A stretch of 64,000 nucleotides of DNA from an uncultured Prevotellaceae bacterium (GCA_900315105.1 OMXX01000006.1:66295-130294), one strand, 5' to 3'. Counted from the stretch's first letter, positions 39,031 through 47,762 are shown. Made by a program: numbers and translations. The notes: generated by a model not told the origin, from the letters alone.

Positions 39031-39095
39031 TTTACTTTCTGAATTATACGCCGCACAAGCGGTTTCTTGATAAGGAAGGCGTATTTCGCAAAAAG

Positions 39096-39125
39096 AAAGT
39101 CCCGTTTTCTGGGGCTTTTTTTGTT
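39096..39125 (+). terminator. Terminator after the MFS gene
   Basis: AAAGTCCC-gttttct-GGGGCTTTTTTT: 8 pairs (one G-U) and a T-run, about 65 bases after the stop. Confidence 0.8.
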
Positions 39126-39160
39126 TTATATACCTTATATAATTTAGAGTTAAATCAATT

Positions 39161-39207
39161 TACCATATTTATGGTATTGTGTAAATGATAGAAAAACTGT
39201 AATTTTG
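39161..39207 (+). promoter_or_regulatory. cysK promoter with adjoining palindrome
   Basis: TTGT (39177-39180), 19 bases, TAATTTTG (39200-39207). Abutting the -33 box is the palindrome TACCATATTTATGGTA (39161-39176), a likely operator. The 5' leader is about 110 bases and contains CGTGC...GCACG and CAGCTTGCAGCTG hairpins. The nitrogenase-like cluster promoter has the same TTGT-N19-TAATTTTGCACTC core and a similar TACC-N8-GGTA palindrome. Confidence 0.7.
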
Positions 39208-39324
39208 CACTCAGAAATCAGAGACGTACACCAGCTTGCAGCTGACGTTTACTATTTCTCTCGTGCGAGGATGCTTTGCACGTTGTACTCAGAAATTAGA
39301 ACAATAACAAGAAAAAAAAGTATT

Positions 39325-40269
39325 ATGGCAATCGCAAAAAAACTCACTGAGCTGATCGGTAAGACCCCTCTGCTCGAACTTAACAAGTTTTCTCAGGCAA
39401 AGAACCTTGAGACTCCAGTAATCGCAAAGATTGAGTATTTCAACCCTGGCGGCTCTGTAAAGGATCGTATCGCTCTCGCTATGATTGAGGACGCTGAGGC
39501 TAAAGGCATCCTAAAGCCAGGCGCTACAATCATCGAGCCAACATCTGGTAACACCGGTGTAGGTCTCGCTCTCGTTAGTGCTGTCAAGGGCTATCATCTC
39601 ATCCTCACCATGCCAGAGACCATGTCTGTTGAGCGTCGTAACCTCGTTAAGGCTTATGGTGCAGAGGTACGTCTCACAAGTGGTAAGGACGGTATGCCAG
39701 GCGCAATCAAAGCTGCAGAAGAACTCCGCGACTCTATTCCGGGCAGCGTCATCCTCCAGCAGTTCGAGAATCCTGCAAACCCAGCACGTCACTATGCAAC
39801 AACAGGTCCTGAGGTATGGGATGCTACTGATGGTAAGGTAGATATCTTCGTAGCAGGTGTAGGTACAGGCGGTACAATCTCAGGTATCGGTAAGTATCTC
39901 AAGGAAAAGAACCCTAACGTGAAGATCTATGCAGTAGAGCCTCTCACATCACCAGTACTCAACGGCGGTAAGAGCGGTCCTCACAAGATTCAGGGTATCG
40001 GTGCAGGTTTTGTGCCAAAGACATACAACGCTGATGTAATCGACGAGGTTATCGATGTTGATAACGATGACGCAATCCGTACAGGTCGTGAGCTTGCTCA
40101 GACAGAAGGTCTTCTCGTAGGTATCTCATCTGGTGCAGCAGCATTCGCAGCAGCACAGGTTGCAGCACGTCCAGAGAACAAGGGTAAGAAGGTTGTTGTT
40201 CTCCTCCCTGACACAGGCGAGCGTTATCTCTCAACCATCCTCTACGCTTTCGACGAGTACCCACTCTAA
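39325..40269 (+). CDS. cysK: Cysteine synthase (O-acetylserine sulfhydrylase)
   Basis: PLP enzyme making cysteine from O-acetylserine and sulfide. The PLP lysine lies in [12 protein letters not shown], the substrate loop is [13 protein letters not shown], and the phosphate loop [12 protein letters not shown]. 314 residues from [10 protein letters not shown]; a longer frame upstream runs through the promoter and is rejected. It is the nearest recognisable metabolic neighbour of the nitrogenase-like cluster and shares its promoter form, which suggests joint control by sulfur supply. Confidence 0.96.
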   Translation: MAIAKKLTELIGKTPLLELNKFSQAKNLETPVIAKIEYFNPGGSVKDRIALAMIEDAEAKGILKPGATIIEPTSGNTGVGLALVSAVKGYHLILTMPETMSVERRNLVKAYGAEVRLTSGKDGMPGAIKAAEELRDSIPGSVILQQFENPANPARHYATTGPEVWDATDGKVDIFVAGVGTGGTISGIGKYLKEKNPNVKIYAVEPLTSPVLNGGKSGPHKIQGIGAGFVPKTYNADVIDEVIDVDNDDAIRTGRELAQTEGLLVGISSGAAAFAAAQVAARPENKGKKVVVLLPDTGERYLSTILYAFDEYPL

Positions 40270-40329
40270 ACCGAAGCGTAGCATTCGGTTTAATTGAAAA
40301 TTGATAATGGATAATTGATAATTAATAGT

Positions 40330-40361
40330 ACAAAAGGCTTGCTTTATGGCAAGCCTTTTGT
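40330..40361. terminator. Bidirectional terminator between cysK and a lipoprotein gene
   Basis: ACAAAAGGCTTGC and GCAAGCCTTTTGT pair around a short loop, with A/T flanks usable in both directions between converging genes. A second hairpin AAACCGAA...TTCGGTTT directly follows the cysK stop (40269-40292). Confidence 0.85.
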
Positions 40362-40367
40362 GTGTTA

Positions 40368-40835
40368 TTACTCATGCTTTTCTTTATTTTGTTGAAAAAG
40401 ACTATCCAAATCAATTTTGCAGCTATAGTATTTCTGATTGTTTCTGAGATAGCCACCAAGAATAGAATATGAGTATTTAACCCCATTTACATATATCTTA
40501 ACCGTTGACGTGCATGCGGCTTTTACGGCTGATGTTTGTTCGCTTTTTGCCAGTACTTGTGCTATCTCATTTATCGTAGATGTGTTTTTTATCATGATAG
40601 AATCCCAAACATGATTATAAACCTTGACAGAATCCTTAATCCATGTGGAATCCTTACCCATGACAATATGCTTTTCCCAATGAAAGTCTTTATTGGATGA
40701 ATGATAGTTGTAGAAGTAGCATACCGAGTCTATATTGCTAACTTCAAAATCACAAAACCCTTTGGGTTTTATGTCTTTCTTGCCACAACTACAAATTACA
40801 ACTATTAATGCCAATAATAAAGTTATCTTTTTCAT
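40368..40835 (-). CDS. Small lipoprotein of unknown function
   Basis: 155 residues with lipobox: MKKITLLLALIVVICSCGKK, mature Cys near residue 17. The mature part is polar and carries a Cys near the C-terminus (YSCKIDLDSLF). No family recognised. Distinctly AT-rich. It follows a small membrane-anchored gene by 2 bases, so the pair is one transcript. Confidence 0.65.
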   Translation of the reverse strand: MKKITLLLALIVVICSCGKKDIKPKGFCDFEVSNIDSVCYFYNYHSSNKDFHWEKHIVMGKDSTWIKDSVKVYNHVWDSIMIKNTSTINEIAQVLAKSEQTSAVKAACTSTVKIYVNGVKYSYSILGGYLRNNQKYYSCKIDLDSLFQQNKEKHE

Positions 40836-40837
40836 GC

Positions 40838-41158
40838 TTATTTCTTGCTTTTAATGGCTTTGTTTTTGGAATTATATATCATATATTCATCAAAACCAAA
40901 ACTGAAATAAATCTCGTATTCGTTAGAATCCACTTTGTTATAGTAAGGACCTTCACCCATACTTTCTTCAATATTGATATCACGAAGGCTCTCAGGCAAC
41001 TTGTTGTTGGCCACATTGAAAGAGTCAATTTTGTGGATAAGAGCTTCGATACGTGCCTTGTAGTTGCTATATTCTCTGTATTGCATGAACTTGATTGTAC
41101 CAATTGCAATAACAATCGCTGTACAAAATATAAGACTGTTTCTTAGTGTCTTTGTCAT
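40838..41158 (-). CDS. Small membrane-anchored protein of unknown function
   Basis: 106 residues: one N-terminal transmembrane helix (NSLIFCTAIVIAIGTIKFM) then a polar domain (LPESLRDINIEESMGEGPYYNKVDSNEYEIYFSFGFDEYMIY). The single helix followed by a short beta-rich domain recalls pseudopilin-like proteins but no cleavage motif is present. First gene of a two-gene unit with a lipoprotein. It is divergent from the nitrogenase-like cluster. Confidence 0.6.
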   Translation of the reverse strand: MTKTLRNSLIFCTAIVIAIGTIKFMQYREYSNYKARIEALIHKIDSFNVANNKLPESLRDINIEESMGEGPYYNKVDSNEYEIYFSFGFDEYMIYNSKNKAIKSKK

Positions 41159-41180
41159 AATTCTATTTGATTATTTGTTG

Positions 41181-41211
41181 CAAAGATACTCAATATATTT
41201 TATATCGCCAA
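41181..41211 (-). promoter_or_regulatory. Promoter of the small membrane protein/lipoprotein pair
   Basis: Minus strand: TTGG (41211-41208), 19 bases, TATCTTTG (41188-41181), 23 bases before the ATG. Confidence 0.65.
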
Positions 41212-41328
41212 GAAAATTACGACAAAAAGACCCGCATTTCGTGAGCCTTTTGTTATTATGTGTAGGTATCACATTTTTCGGTTTCGCATTTATGAAATCG
41301 TATTTTTTTTCAAAGCTTTTTGGGGGGA

Positions 41329-41396
41329 GGAATTCTACTTGGGTTTTGTGTGGAAGAAGTAATAATTTTTGTGTGATTATTTTTTCGTAGAATTCC
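41329..41396. repeat. Nested inverted repeat upstream of the nitrogenase-like cluster
   Basis: GGAATTCTAC (41329-41338) and GTAGAATTCC (41387-41396) form a perfect 10-base stem; inside, AATAAT (41361-41366) pairs with ATTATT (41376-41381). It ends 45 bases before the cluster's -33 box. No coding content was seen in this 342-base divergent gap. Confidence 0.5.
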
Positions 41397-41399
41397 GAT

Positions 41400-41493
41400 T
41401 ATACCTAAAAATAGGTATATTGAATGCCGTATTGTAGTTATTGTATTGGTAAGGATTTATGTATAATTTTGCACTCGGAAAAAATTATACATA
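41400..41493 (+). promoter_or_regulatory. Promoter and two palindromic operator-like sites of the nitrogenase-like cluster
   Basis: TTGT (41441-41444), 19 bases, TAATTTTG (41464-41471). Upstream palindrome TATACCTA-aaaa-TAGGTATA (41400-41419). A second perfect inverted repeat of 13 bases, TATGTATAATTTT (41458-41470) and AAAATTATACATA (41481-41493), covers the -7 box and the expected transcription start; it ends just before the ATG at 41501. Confidence 0.7.
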
Positions 41494-41500
41494 AAAAATA

Positions 41501-42370
41501 ATGACAAATAAGGATAACATTATAAATAATCATCCCTGTTTCGGACCAAAGGCTGCAACTACAGGTCGTATTCATCTGCCCGTGTCGGGCAGTTGTAATA
41601 TAGGTTGTAGGTTTTGCCACCGTGTGCTTAGCAAGACAGAGAACCGTCCGGGCGTAACCTCGAAGGTTATTACACCAGAGGAGAGCATCAGTGTGCTGGA
41701 AAAAGCGCTGAAGATATGTCCGGAGATAAGGGTTGCAGGTATTGCAGGTCCCGGTGATACCCTTGCTACAGATGTAGCCTTGAAGACCTTCCGACTCATA
41801 GGTAAGCGTTTTCCTGAACTGCTAAAATGTATGAGTACAAATGGTTTGCTACTCAACGAGAAGGCAGATGAGATAATAGATGCAGGAATAGATTCGCTCA
41901 CAGTCACGGTCAATGCCATAGACCCGGAGATAGAGGCAAAACTTAATAAGTTCGTAATCTATTATGGCAAGAAATACGATGCCCTTGAAGGTGCTAAGAT
42001 TCTGATAGAGAATCAGTTGAAGGGCTTGGAGAAAATAGCACGTAGTGGTATTACGTTAAAAGTGAACACGGTGCTCGTGCCTCGAATCAACGGGCAGCAT
42101 ATCGGTGACATAGCAAAGAAAGTGGCAGAACTTGGTGTGGAGATATATAACATTATTCCGCTTATCCCGACCTTCGAACTTGCCGATGAGCGTGCTCCAT
42201 ACTGTTTCGAGATAGAACAGGCTCGTAAGGATGCCGAACAGCACATAAATGTATTCAGGCATTGTAATCGCTGTCGTGCTGATGCGGTGGGAGTGCCTGG
42301 GGTATCAGAATTCTCTGACGAAGTATATAGTGGCGATTTGGAACTAACCGAAACGTTTTCACATGGATAG
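41501..42370 (+). CDS. nifB: NifB-family radical SAM cofactor maturase
   Basis: NifB assembles the carbide-containing 8Fe core (NifB-co) of nitrogenase-type cofactors from 4Fe-4S units and SAM. Seen: HPCFGP (C13), radical SAM cluster motif CNIGCRFC (C32, C36, C39), ENRPGV, AGIAGPGD, and the C-terminal HCNRCRADAVG (C255, C258). These match the NifB core including the accessory-cluster ligands. 289 residues; the C-terminal NifX domain of larger NifB proteins is absent but encoded separately by the next gene, which overlaps by 8 bases. First gene of the cluster with its own promoter. In a MAR-type system it would be called MarB. Confidence 0.9.
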   Translation: MTNKDNIINNHPCFGPKAATTGRIHLPVSGSCNIGCRFCHRVLSKTENRPGVTSKVITPEESISVLEKALKICPEIRVAGIAGPGDTLATDVALKTFRLIGKRFPELLKCMSTNGLLLNEKADEIIDAGIDSLTVTVNAIDPEIEAKLNKFVIYYGKKYDALEGAKILIENQLKGLEKIARSGITLKVNTVLVPRINGQHIGDIAKKVAELGVEIYNIIPLIPTFELADERAPYCFEIEQARKDAEQHINVFRHCNRCRADAVGVPGVSEFSDEVYSGDLELTETFSHG

Positions 42371-42731
42371 TAATCAGCAGTATGACGCATTCAGGGTGGC
42401 ATTTGCTTCATCCGACGGCTATGTCGTGGATACCCATTTTGGCAGGGCAACATCTTTCTACATCTATCAATATTTCGAAGGAGAATACGTATTTGTAGAG
42501 GAAAGAAATGTGACTCCCGTTTGCCTTGGAGGATCACATTCCACGGAGAAAATGAAGGAAAATGTCGCGCTGTTCTCTGATTGTCAGTATATCGTGGCAC
42601 TTCGCATAGGCATGGGGGCTATGGCTATCATACAGAATAAGGGCATTACTCCTATGGCTCTTCCCGGAGACATTACCGATGCAATGGAGAAACTTCGACA
42701 GTATAATGAGATTCAGAATCTCTTCGCATAG
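42363..42731 (+). CDS. NifX/NifB C-terminal-type cofactor-binding protein
   Basis: 122 residues of the dinitrogenase iron-molybdenum cofactor biosynthesis family: FASSDGYVVDTHFGRATSFYIYQYFEG at the N-terminus, CLGGSH near residue 54, FSDCQYIVALRIGMGAMAII towards the end. Members bind NifB-co or related clusters and carry them to the apo-enzyme. It probably completes the split NifB as a separate chain; the ATG lies inside the end of nifB, so translation is coupled. The exact cluster carried is inferred. Confidence 0.85.
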   Translation: MDSNQQYDAFRVAFASSDGYVVDTHFGRATSFYIYQYFEGEYVFVEERNVTPVCLGGSHSTEKMKENVALFSDCQYIVALRIGMGAMAIIQNKGITPMALPGDITDAMEKLRQYNEIQNLFA

Positions 42732-42764
42732 TTTTTAATGAACAAAATCAATAATTAAATATAA

Positions 42765-43631
<867 letters not shown>

Positions 43632-43636
43632 CAAAA

Positions 43637-43752
43637 ATTAATTACGAATTACTAATTACGAATTATCAAGTTAGCATTATTCGCCAATAAGGTAATTGGT
43701 AATCCGTAATTAAACAAAATAGGTAATTCGTAATTAGTAATTCGTAATTAAT
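43637..43752. repeat. Perfect 29-bp inverted repeat between nifH and the second NifX-like gene
   Basis: Left arm 43637-43665 (starting ATTAATTACGAATTACT) and right arm 43724-43752 are exact reverse complements around 58 bases. The transcript would form a stable AT-rich stem just after nifH and just before the next ATG (43757). The arms consist of internal AATTACGAATTA units, the style of simple repeats in other gaps. Confidence 0.85.
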
Positions 43753-43756
43753 AACG

Positions 43757-44164
43757 ATGGCTTATAAGATAGCAGTTGCATCATCCGACGGAAAGAATGT
43801 GGACTTGCATTTGGGCAGTTCTCCTTTTCTGAAGGTTTACACCGCCGAAGGACTTAGTTTCCAGTTCCTTGAAGACCGTAAGGTGGATGTTTCGTATGAA
43901 GCTGAAGGTGGATGTCAAGGAGGTGGCTGTTCCGGAGGCAATGGTGGTGGGTGTTCGGGCGGAGGCAATCCGCAATCGGTAGAGATAGTTGCTGACTGTC
44001 GTGCTGTGGTTGCTGCAAAGGTTGGCAAGAACGCACGTCGGTTGCTTGAGCTCAAGGCTATCTCAGTATTCGACATAGAGATACCCGTGGAAGAGGCACT
44101 CTCCAAAATCACGAGTTACTATCACAAACTGGACAACAGAGCGTTCAACATAAAACAAAACTAA
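43757..44164 (+). CDS. NifX-family protein with Gly/Cys-rich insert
   Basis: 135 residues of the same family as the product at 42363: IAVASSDGKNVDLHLGSSPFLKVYTAEG, then VEIVADCRAVVAAKVGKNARRLL. Between the halves is an insert of about 20 residues, GGCQGGGCSGGNGGGCSGGG, with C53, C58 and C66; C81 follows. The cysteines could hold a metal or Fe-S cluster during cofactor transfer. It starts 5 bases after the inverted repeat and ends 2 bases before the D subunit gene, consistent with a role as its cofactor-insertion factor. Confidence 0.82.
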   Translation: MAYKIAVASSDGKNVDLHLGSSPFLKVYTAEGLSFQFLEDRKVDVSYEAEGGCQGGGCSGGNGGGCSGGGNPQSVEIVADCRAVVAAKVGKNARRLLELKAISVFDIEIPVEEALSKITSYYHKLDNRAFNIKQN

Positions 44165-44166
44165 AA

Positions 44167-45735
44167 ATGTCAAAGAAGATAAATCTAAATATGACTACCG
44201 TTGAAAACCGTGAGTTGCGCTTAGGCACAATCATCGGTTGGGACGGTTCGGCAAAAGACCTCATCAAGCAGTCGGCTTATGATGAGAGAAGTCTCAAGAA
44301 GCATGGTGGCTGTCCGGCGAAGGGACAGGGATGCCGTCTTTGCGAGATACAGAGTCCTCTTAATCAGGAGACCATGTGCTCCAATGCCATCGTGCAATGT
44401 CAGATAGGCAATCTGACCGACTGCGTACTCATCAACCATGCTCCTATAGGATGTAGTAGTGAGGATGCCAAGTTCAACCTCACCATGCACATGGGATTGG
44501 CACGACGCGGCAAGCCACAGCAGAACACTCTCTGTATAAGCACTAATCTGCTGGAGAAGGATATGGTATTCGGTGGTAGTGCCAAGTTACGTCAGGCAAT
44601 CCGCGTAGCCAAGGAACGTTATAATCCTAAGGCTATCTTCATCGCTATGGCTTGTGCTACAGCCATCACAGGTGAGGATATCGACAGCGTAGCCGAGGAA
44701 ATGGAGCCGGAAGTAGGAGTACCTGTAATACCATTGCATTGTGAGGGATTCCGAAGCAAGCACTGGAGCACAGGTTTCGACGTGGCTTTCCACGGCGTTT
44801 TGCGTCAGATCGTTGAGAAGAACCCAAAGAAGAAGCAGAAAGACCTCATCAATATCATAGCCCTTTGGGGAAGCGACTGGTTCACAGACCTCTTGAAGCC
44901 ACTCGGACTCAGGGTGAACTATCTGCTCGACTGTGCCTCATTCGAGGAAATCCGTCAGGCTTCAGAAGCCGTTGCCACTACAACATTCTGCGAAACTCTC
45001 GGCGGATATATGGGAGCTGCCCTTCAGGAGCAGTTTGGCGTGCCACAGATTGACGCTCCACAGCCATACGGTATAAAAGGTACTGACGAATGGCTCAGAG
45101 CTATCGCCAAGGTGGTTGGCAAGGAGAAGGAGGCTGAGGAGTTCATTGAGAGCGAGCACAAGCGCATAGCTCCTAAGCTGGCAGAGTTCCGCGAGTTCTT
45201 CAAGGGTAAGCATGGTATGGTGCTTACTGGTTCGGCTTATGCCCACGGACTTATCAGCGTATTGGCAGAACTTGGCATAAAGAACGAAGGCGCTTTGGTA
45301 TTCCATCATGACCCTATCTATGACGGAGCAGGAAAGAATCAGGACACCCTGAAGCAGTTGGTTGAAACCTACGGCGACATTCCTCACTACACCGTCAGCA
45401 AGACACGTGCGTTCCAGTTGCCACAGCTCCTTAACCGCATCAAGGCTGACTTCCTCATCATCCGTCATCCAGGACTCGCATCTGTTGCCGGACACCTCGG
45501 AGTTCCTACATTCGCACTTGGCGATGAGCATATCCCAGTAGGCTACGACGGCATACTGCGAATTGCAGAGATCTTGGTCGGTGTACTCTCACGCACCAAG
45601 TTCAACAAGACATTGCAGCGTCACGTGCGCCTGCCTTACAACGATTGGTGGTTCAGCCAGACCGATCCGTTCATTCTCTCAAACGATAAGAACGTGTTCA
45701 AGGATATTGAGAAGAAGTTAGAAGAAGTAATATAA
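44167..45735 (+). CDS. Nitrogenase component 1, NifD-like catalytic subunit
   Basis: 522 residues. P-cluster-type cysteines: one of C71/C78, C96 in NHAPIGC, C163 in MACATAITGEDI (compare CPxGLIGDDI in NifD). A cofactor-type Cys, C275 in TTFCETLGGYMG, matches the NifD cofactor ligand region. GDEHIPVGYDG (H455) lies where NifD has its cofactor His, but not in identical register. The active-site stretch reads CEGFRSKHWSTGFDVAFHG, without the QSxGHH of nitrogenases. Extra N-terminal C49, C56, C59 (CPAKGQGCRLC). Probably the alpha subunit of a nitrogenase-like reductase, MarD-type by context; NifE-type scaffold is the alternative. Confidence 0.85.
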   Translation: MSKKINLNMTTVENRELRLGTIIGWDGSAKDLIKQSAYDERSLKKHGGCPAKGQGCRLCEIQSPLNQETMCSNAIVQCQIGNLTDCVLINHAPIGCSSEDAKFNLTMHMGLARRGKPQQNTLCISTNLLEKDMVFGGSAKLRQAIRVAKERYNPKAIFIAMACATAITGEDIDSVAEEMEPEVGVPVIPLHCEGFRSKHWSTGFDVAFHGVLRQIVEKNPKKKQKDLINIIALWGSDWFTDLLKPLGLRVNYLLDCASFEEIRQASEAVATTTFCETLGGYMGAALQEQFGVPQIDAPQPYGIKGTDEWLRAIAKVVGKEKEAEEFIESEHKRIAPKLAEFREFFKGKHGMVLTGSAYAHGLISVLAELGIKNEGALVFHHDPIYDGAGKNQDTLKQLVETYGDIPHYTVSKTRAFQLPQLLNRIKADFLIIRHPGLASVAGHLGVPTFALGDEHIPVGYDGILRIAEILVGVLSRTKFNKTLQRHVRLPYNDWWFSQTDPFILSNDKNVFKDIEKKLEEVI

Positions 45736-45757
45736 GCCATACCAGCCGAATATACAT

Positions 45758-47107
45758 ATGAGCGAACAGATAAAGAAGAAACCTACGGTAATCTCTAACG
45801 TGAGATATGCCTGTGCAGTTGGTGCCACAAACACCGTAGTTGCAATAAAAGGAGCAGTTCCTATTGCTAACTGCTCACCTGGTTGTCAGCTCAAGACAAC
45901 CGCCATGCTTACCTTTGAGAATGCCTTCCAGGGCAGTATTGCTGCTGGTGGCGGTAATATGCCAAGTGCCAATGCCACGGAGAACGATGTCGTCTTCGGC
46001 GGTATCAAGACTCTCGACAGCCTTATCAAGTCAACGCTGAAGATCTATGAGGGCGACCTCTTCGTTGTTCTCACAGGTTGTACGGGCGAACTCATCGGCG
46101 ACAACGTGCCTGACCTCGTCCGCAGCTATCAGGAGGCTGGCTATCCTATCGTCTATGCCAACACTCCGGGCTTCAAGGGCAACAACCTTTTCGGACATGA
46201 GGAGGTGGTAAATGCCATCATCGACCAGTATGTAGGTCCTTATAGCGGCGAGAAGAAGAAGGGACTTGTGAACCTGTGGTTCGAGACTCCTTACTACAAC
46301 CAGAACTGGCGCGGCGACTATCAGGAACTTGCACGCATACTCCGCGGAGCAGGCTTGGAGGTCAACGTATTGTTCGGTCCTGAGAATCCGGGTGTCGAGG
46401 CATGGAAGAAGATACCACAGGCACAGTTCAACCTCGTTGTGTCACCTTGGGTAGGTGTAAGGAATGCAGAGCACTTGCAGAAGAAATACGATCAGCCTTT
46501 CCTCCATATCCCTGAGATACCAGTTGGCGAGGAAGCTACGGCAAAGTTCATCCGTCAGGTGGTGGAATATGCCGGAATTGACAAGGCACAGTCAGAGGAA
46601 TTCATCAAGCAGGAGGCTGAGATATACTACTACTATCTGGAGCATTTCTCCGAGTTCTTTGCCGAGTACTGGTATGGAATGCCGAGTGAGTTTGCCGTAA
46701 CGGCAGATGCAGCCTACGCATTGGCTTATTCCAAGTTCCTTGCCGACCAGATCGGACTTATTCCTAAGCGAGTTGTCATCACCGACAACACACCTGCCAA
46801 GTTCCGTCCTGCCATTACTGAATACTTCAAGAACAACATTTCTGAGGGTGTCAGCATCGACGTTGACTTTGAGGAAGACGGTCACGAGGTCATCAAGCTC
46901 ATTGAGAGCGTGGAGTTCAAGGCTGGCAAGCCGCTTATTCTCGGCACAAGCTGGGAGCTGAATCTTGCCAACGACAAGGAGGCTCTCTTCTTCGAGATCT
47001 CTACACCTTCATCAGAAACACTTGTAGTAAACCGTTCACACATCGGTTACAGAGGTGCCCTCCAGTTCCTTGAGCGCATCTATAGTGCTTCGGTAGGTGG
47101 AAAGTAA
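45758..47107 (+). CDS. Nitrogenase component 1, NifK-like subunit
   Basis: 449 residues. The three P-cluster-type cysteines expected of NifK are C19 (RYACAVGA), C43 (NCSPGC) and C108 (LTGCTGELIGDNV). It lacks the long N-terminal extension of Mo-nitrogenase NifK and no AnfG/VnfG gene follows. The C-terminus (VNRSHIGYRGALQFLERIY) matches the GxxG-x-L-x-E end of NifD/NifK-type proteins. It starts 22 bases after the D gene and is followed by a strong terminator, so it ends the operon. Expected partner: the D-like subunit in a heterotetramer. Confidence 0.87.
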   Translation: MSEQIKKKPTVISNVRYACAVGATNTVVAIKGAVPIANCSPGCQLKTTAMLTFENAFQGSIAAGGGNMPSANATENDVVFGGIKTLDSLIKSTLKIYEGDLFVVLTGCTGELIGDNVPDLVRSYQEAGYPIVYANTPGFKGNNLFGHEEVVNAIIDQYVGPYSGEKKKGLVNLWFETPYYNQNWRGDYQELARILRGAGLEVNVLFGPENPGVEAWKKIPQAQFNLVVSPWVGVRNAEHLQKKYDQPFLHIPEIPVGEEATAKFIRQVVEYAGIDKAQSEEFIKQEAEIYYYYLEHFSEFFAEYWYGMPSEFAVTADAAYALAYSKFLADQIGLIPKRVVITDNTPAKFRPAITEYFKNNISEGVSIDVDFEEDGHEVIKLIESVEFKAGKPLILGTSWELNLANDKEALFFEISTPSSETLVVNRSHIGYRGALQFLERIYSASVGGK

Positions 47108-47158
47108 ACAAGCAGAGAACGAGTATCTCAATAATGAATAATTGATAATTCTGCTACA

Positions 47159-47190
47159 GACAAAGGCTCACGTTTTGTGAGCCTTTTGTC
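47159..47190 (+). terminator. Terminator of the nitrogenase-like operon
   Basis: GACAAAGGCTCAC-gtttt-GTGAGCCTTTTGTC, a near-perfect 13-14 base stem about 50 bases after the stop of the K gene, then GTTTT. Confidence 0.88.
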
Positions 47191-47533
47191 GTTTTAGCAG
47201 CAAGCTGCTGTTGACGGAACAAAAATTTTTAGAAAATTATTCCAAGCAGAAGCAAGTCATCGAACTCACGTTAAAATTAATGCGATATCAAAAACTATTG
47301 GTGTCTGGTAATAACGAAAACCAGAAAAACCTCTTTATGTTCTAAAAGGCTTGCAGCCTTCATGATGTATTGCTTGTATGAAATCTTAGTAAGCCTTTTG
47401 GGCTTCCAGTCTTTCATCCATTCAATCCATTCCCCTCTGCGAGGGTTGGAACATAAAGTAAAAAACATAGAAAAGCCGAATGTCAGTTGTTAATTATTAA
47501 TTGTTAATTAATTAGCTTTTTCTTGTTTTTTAC

Positions 47534-47660
47534 CTTAATGTCTTGCCGTAGGCCTGATATGTGGATTTGTTTTTTCGGGAAGCCCCAAGGCTTACCAGAA
47601 AAATAAATACGCGTAGCAGCAAGAGGCGAGGAACGAGACTCTAAGACATTAAGTTTTTTT
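47534..47660 (+). ncRNA. Candidate structured RNA (about 125 nt)
   Basis: CTTAATGTCTT (47534-47544) is exactly complementary to AAGACATTAAG (47643-47653), which is followed by seven T. Between them are GC-richer segments (GGGAAGCCCC, GAGGCGAGGAACGAGACTC) that can form local hairpins. No open frame of note. A terminator-like end on a 110-base closed structure suggests a small RNA, but no promoter was recognised. The surrounding 47191-47533 holds only AT-rich simple sequence. Confidence 0.35.
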
Positions 47661-47762
47661 ATTGTTTTTGTATTATTTTTGTATTATTCATAGACTTACC
47701 AAGATTCGATTTCTTGATGGAAGGTTAGTTATAGTAGTTTACCGGACAGTAAAAAAAACGGG

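Noticed and set aside
39205..39324. Extended cysK start or an upstream leader peptide
   Set aside because: The region begins inside the -7 box and holds hairpins; cysteine synthases start at [14 protein letters not shown] sequence. A regulatory leader is possible but no known riboswitch pattern was recognised.
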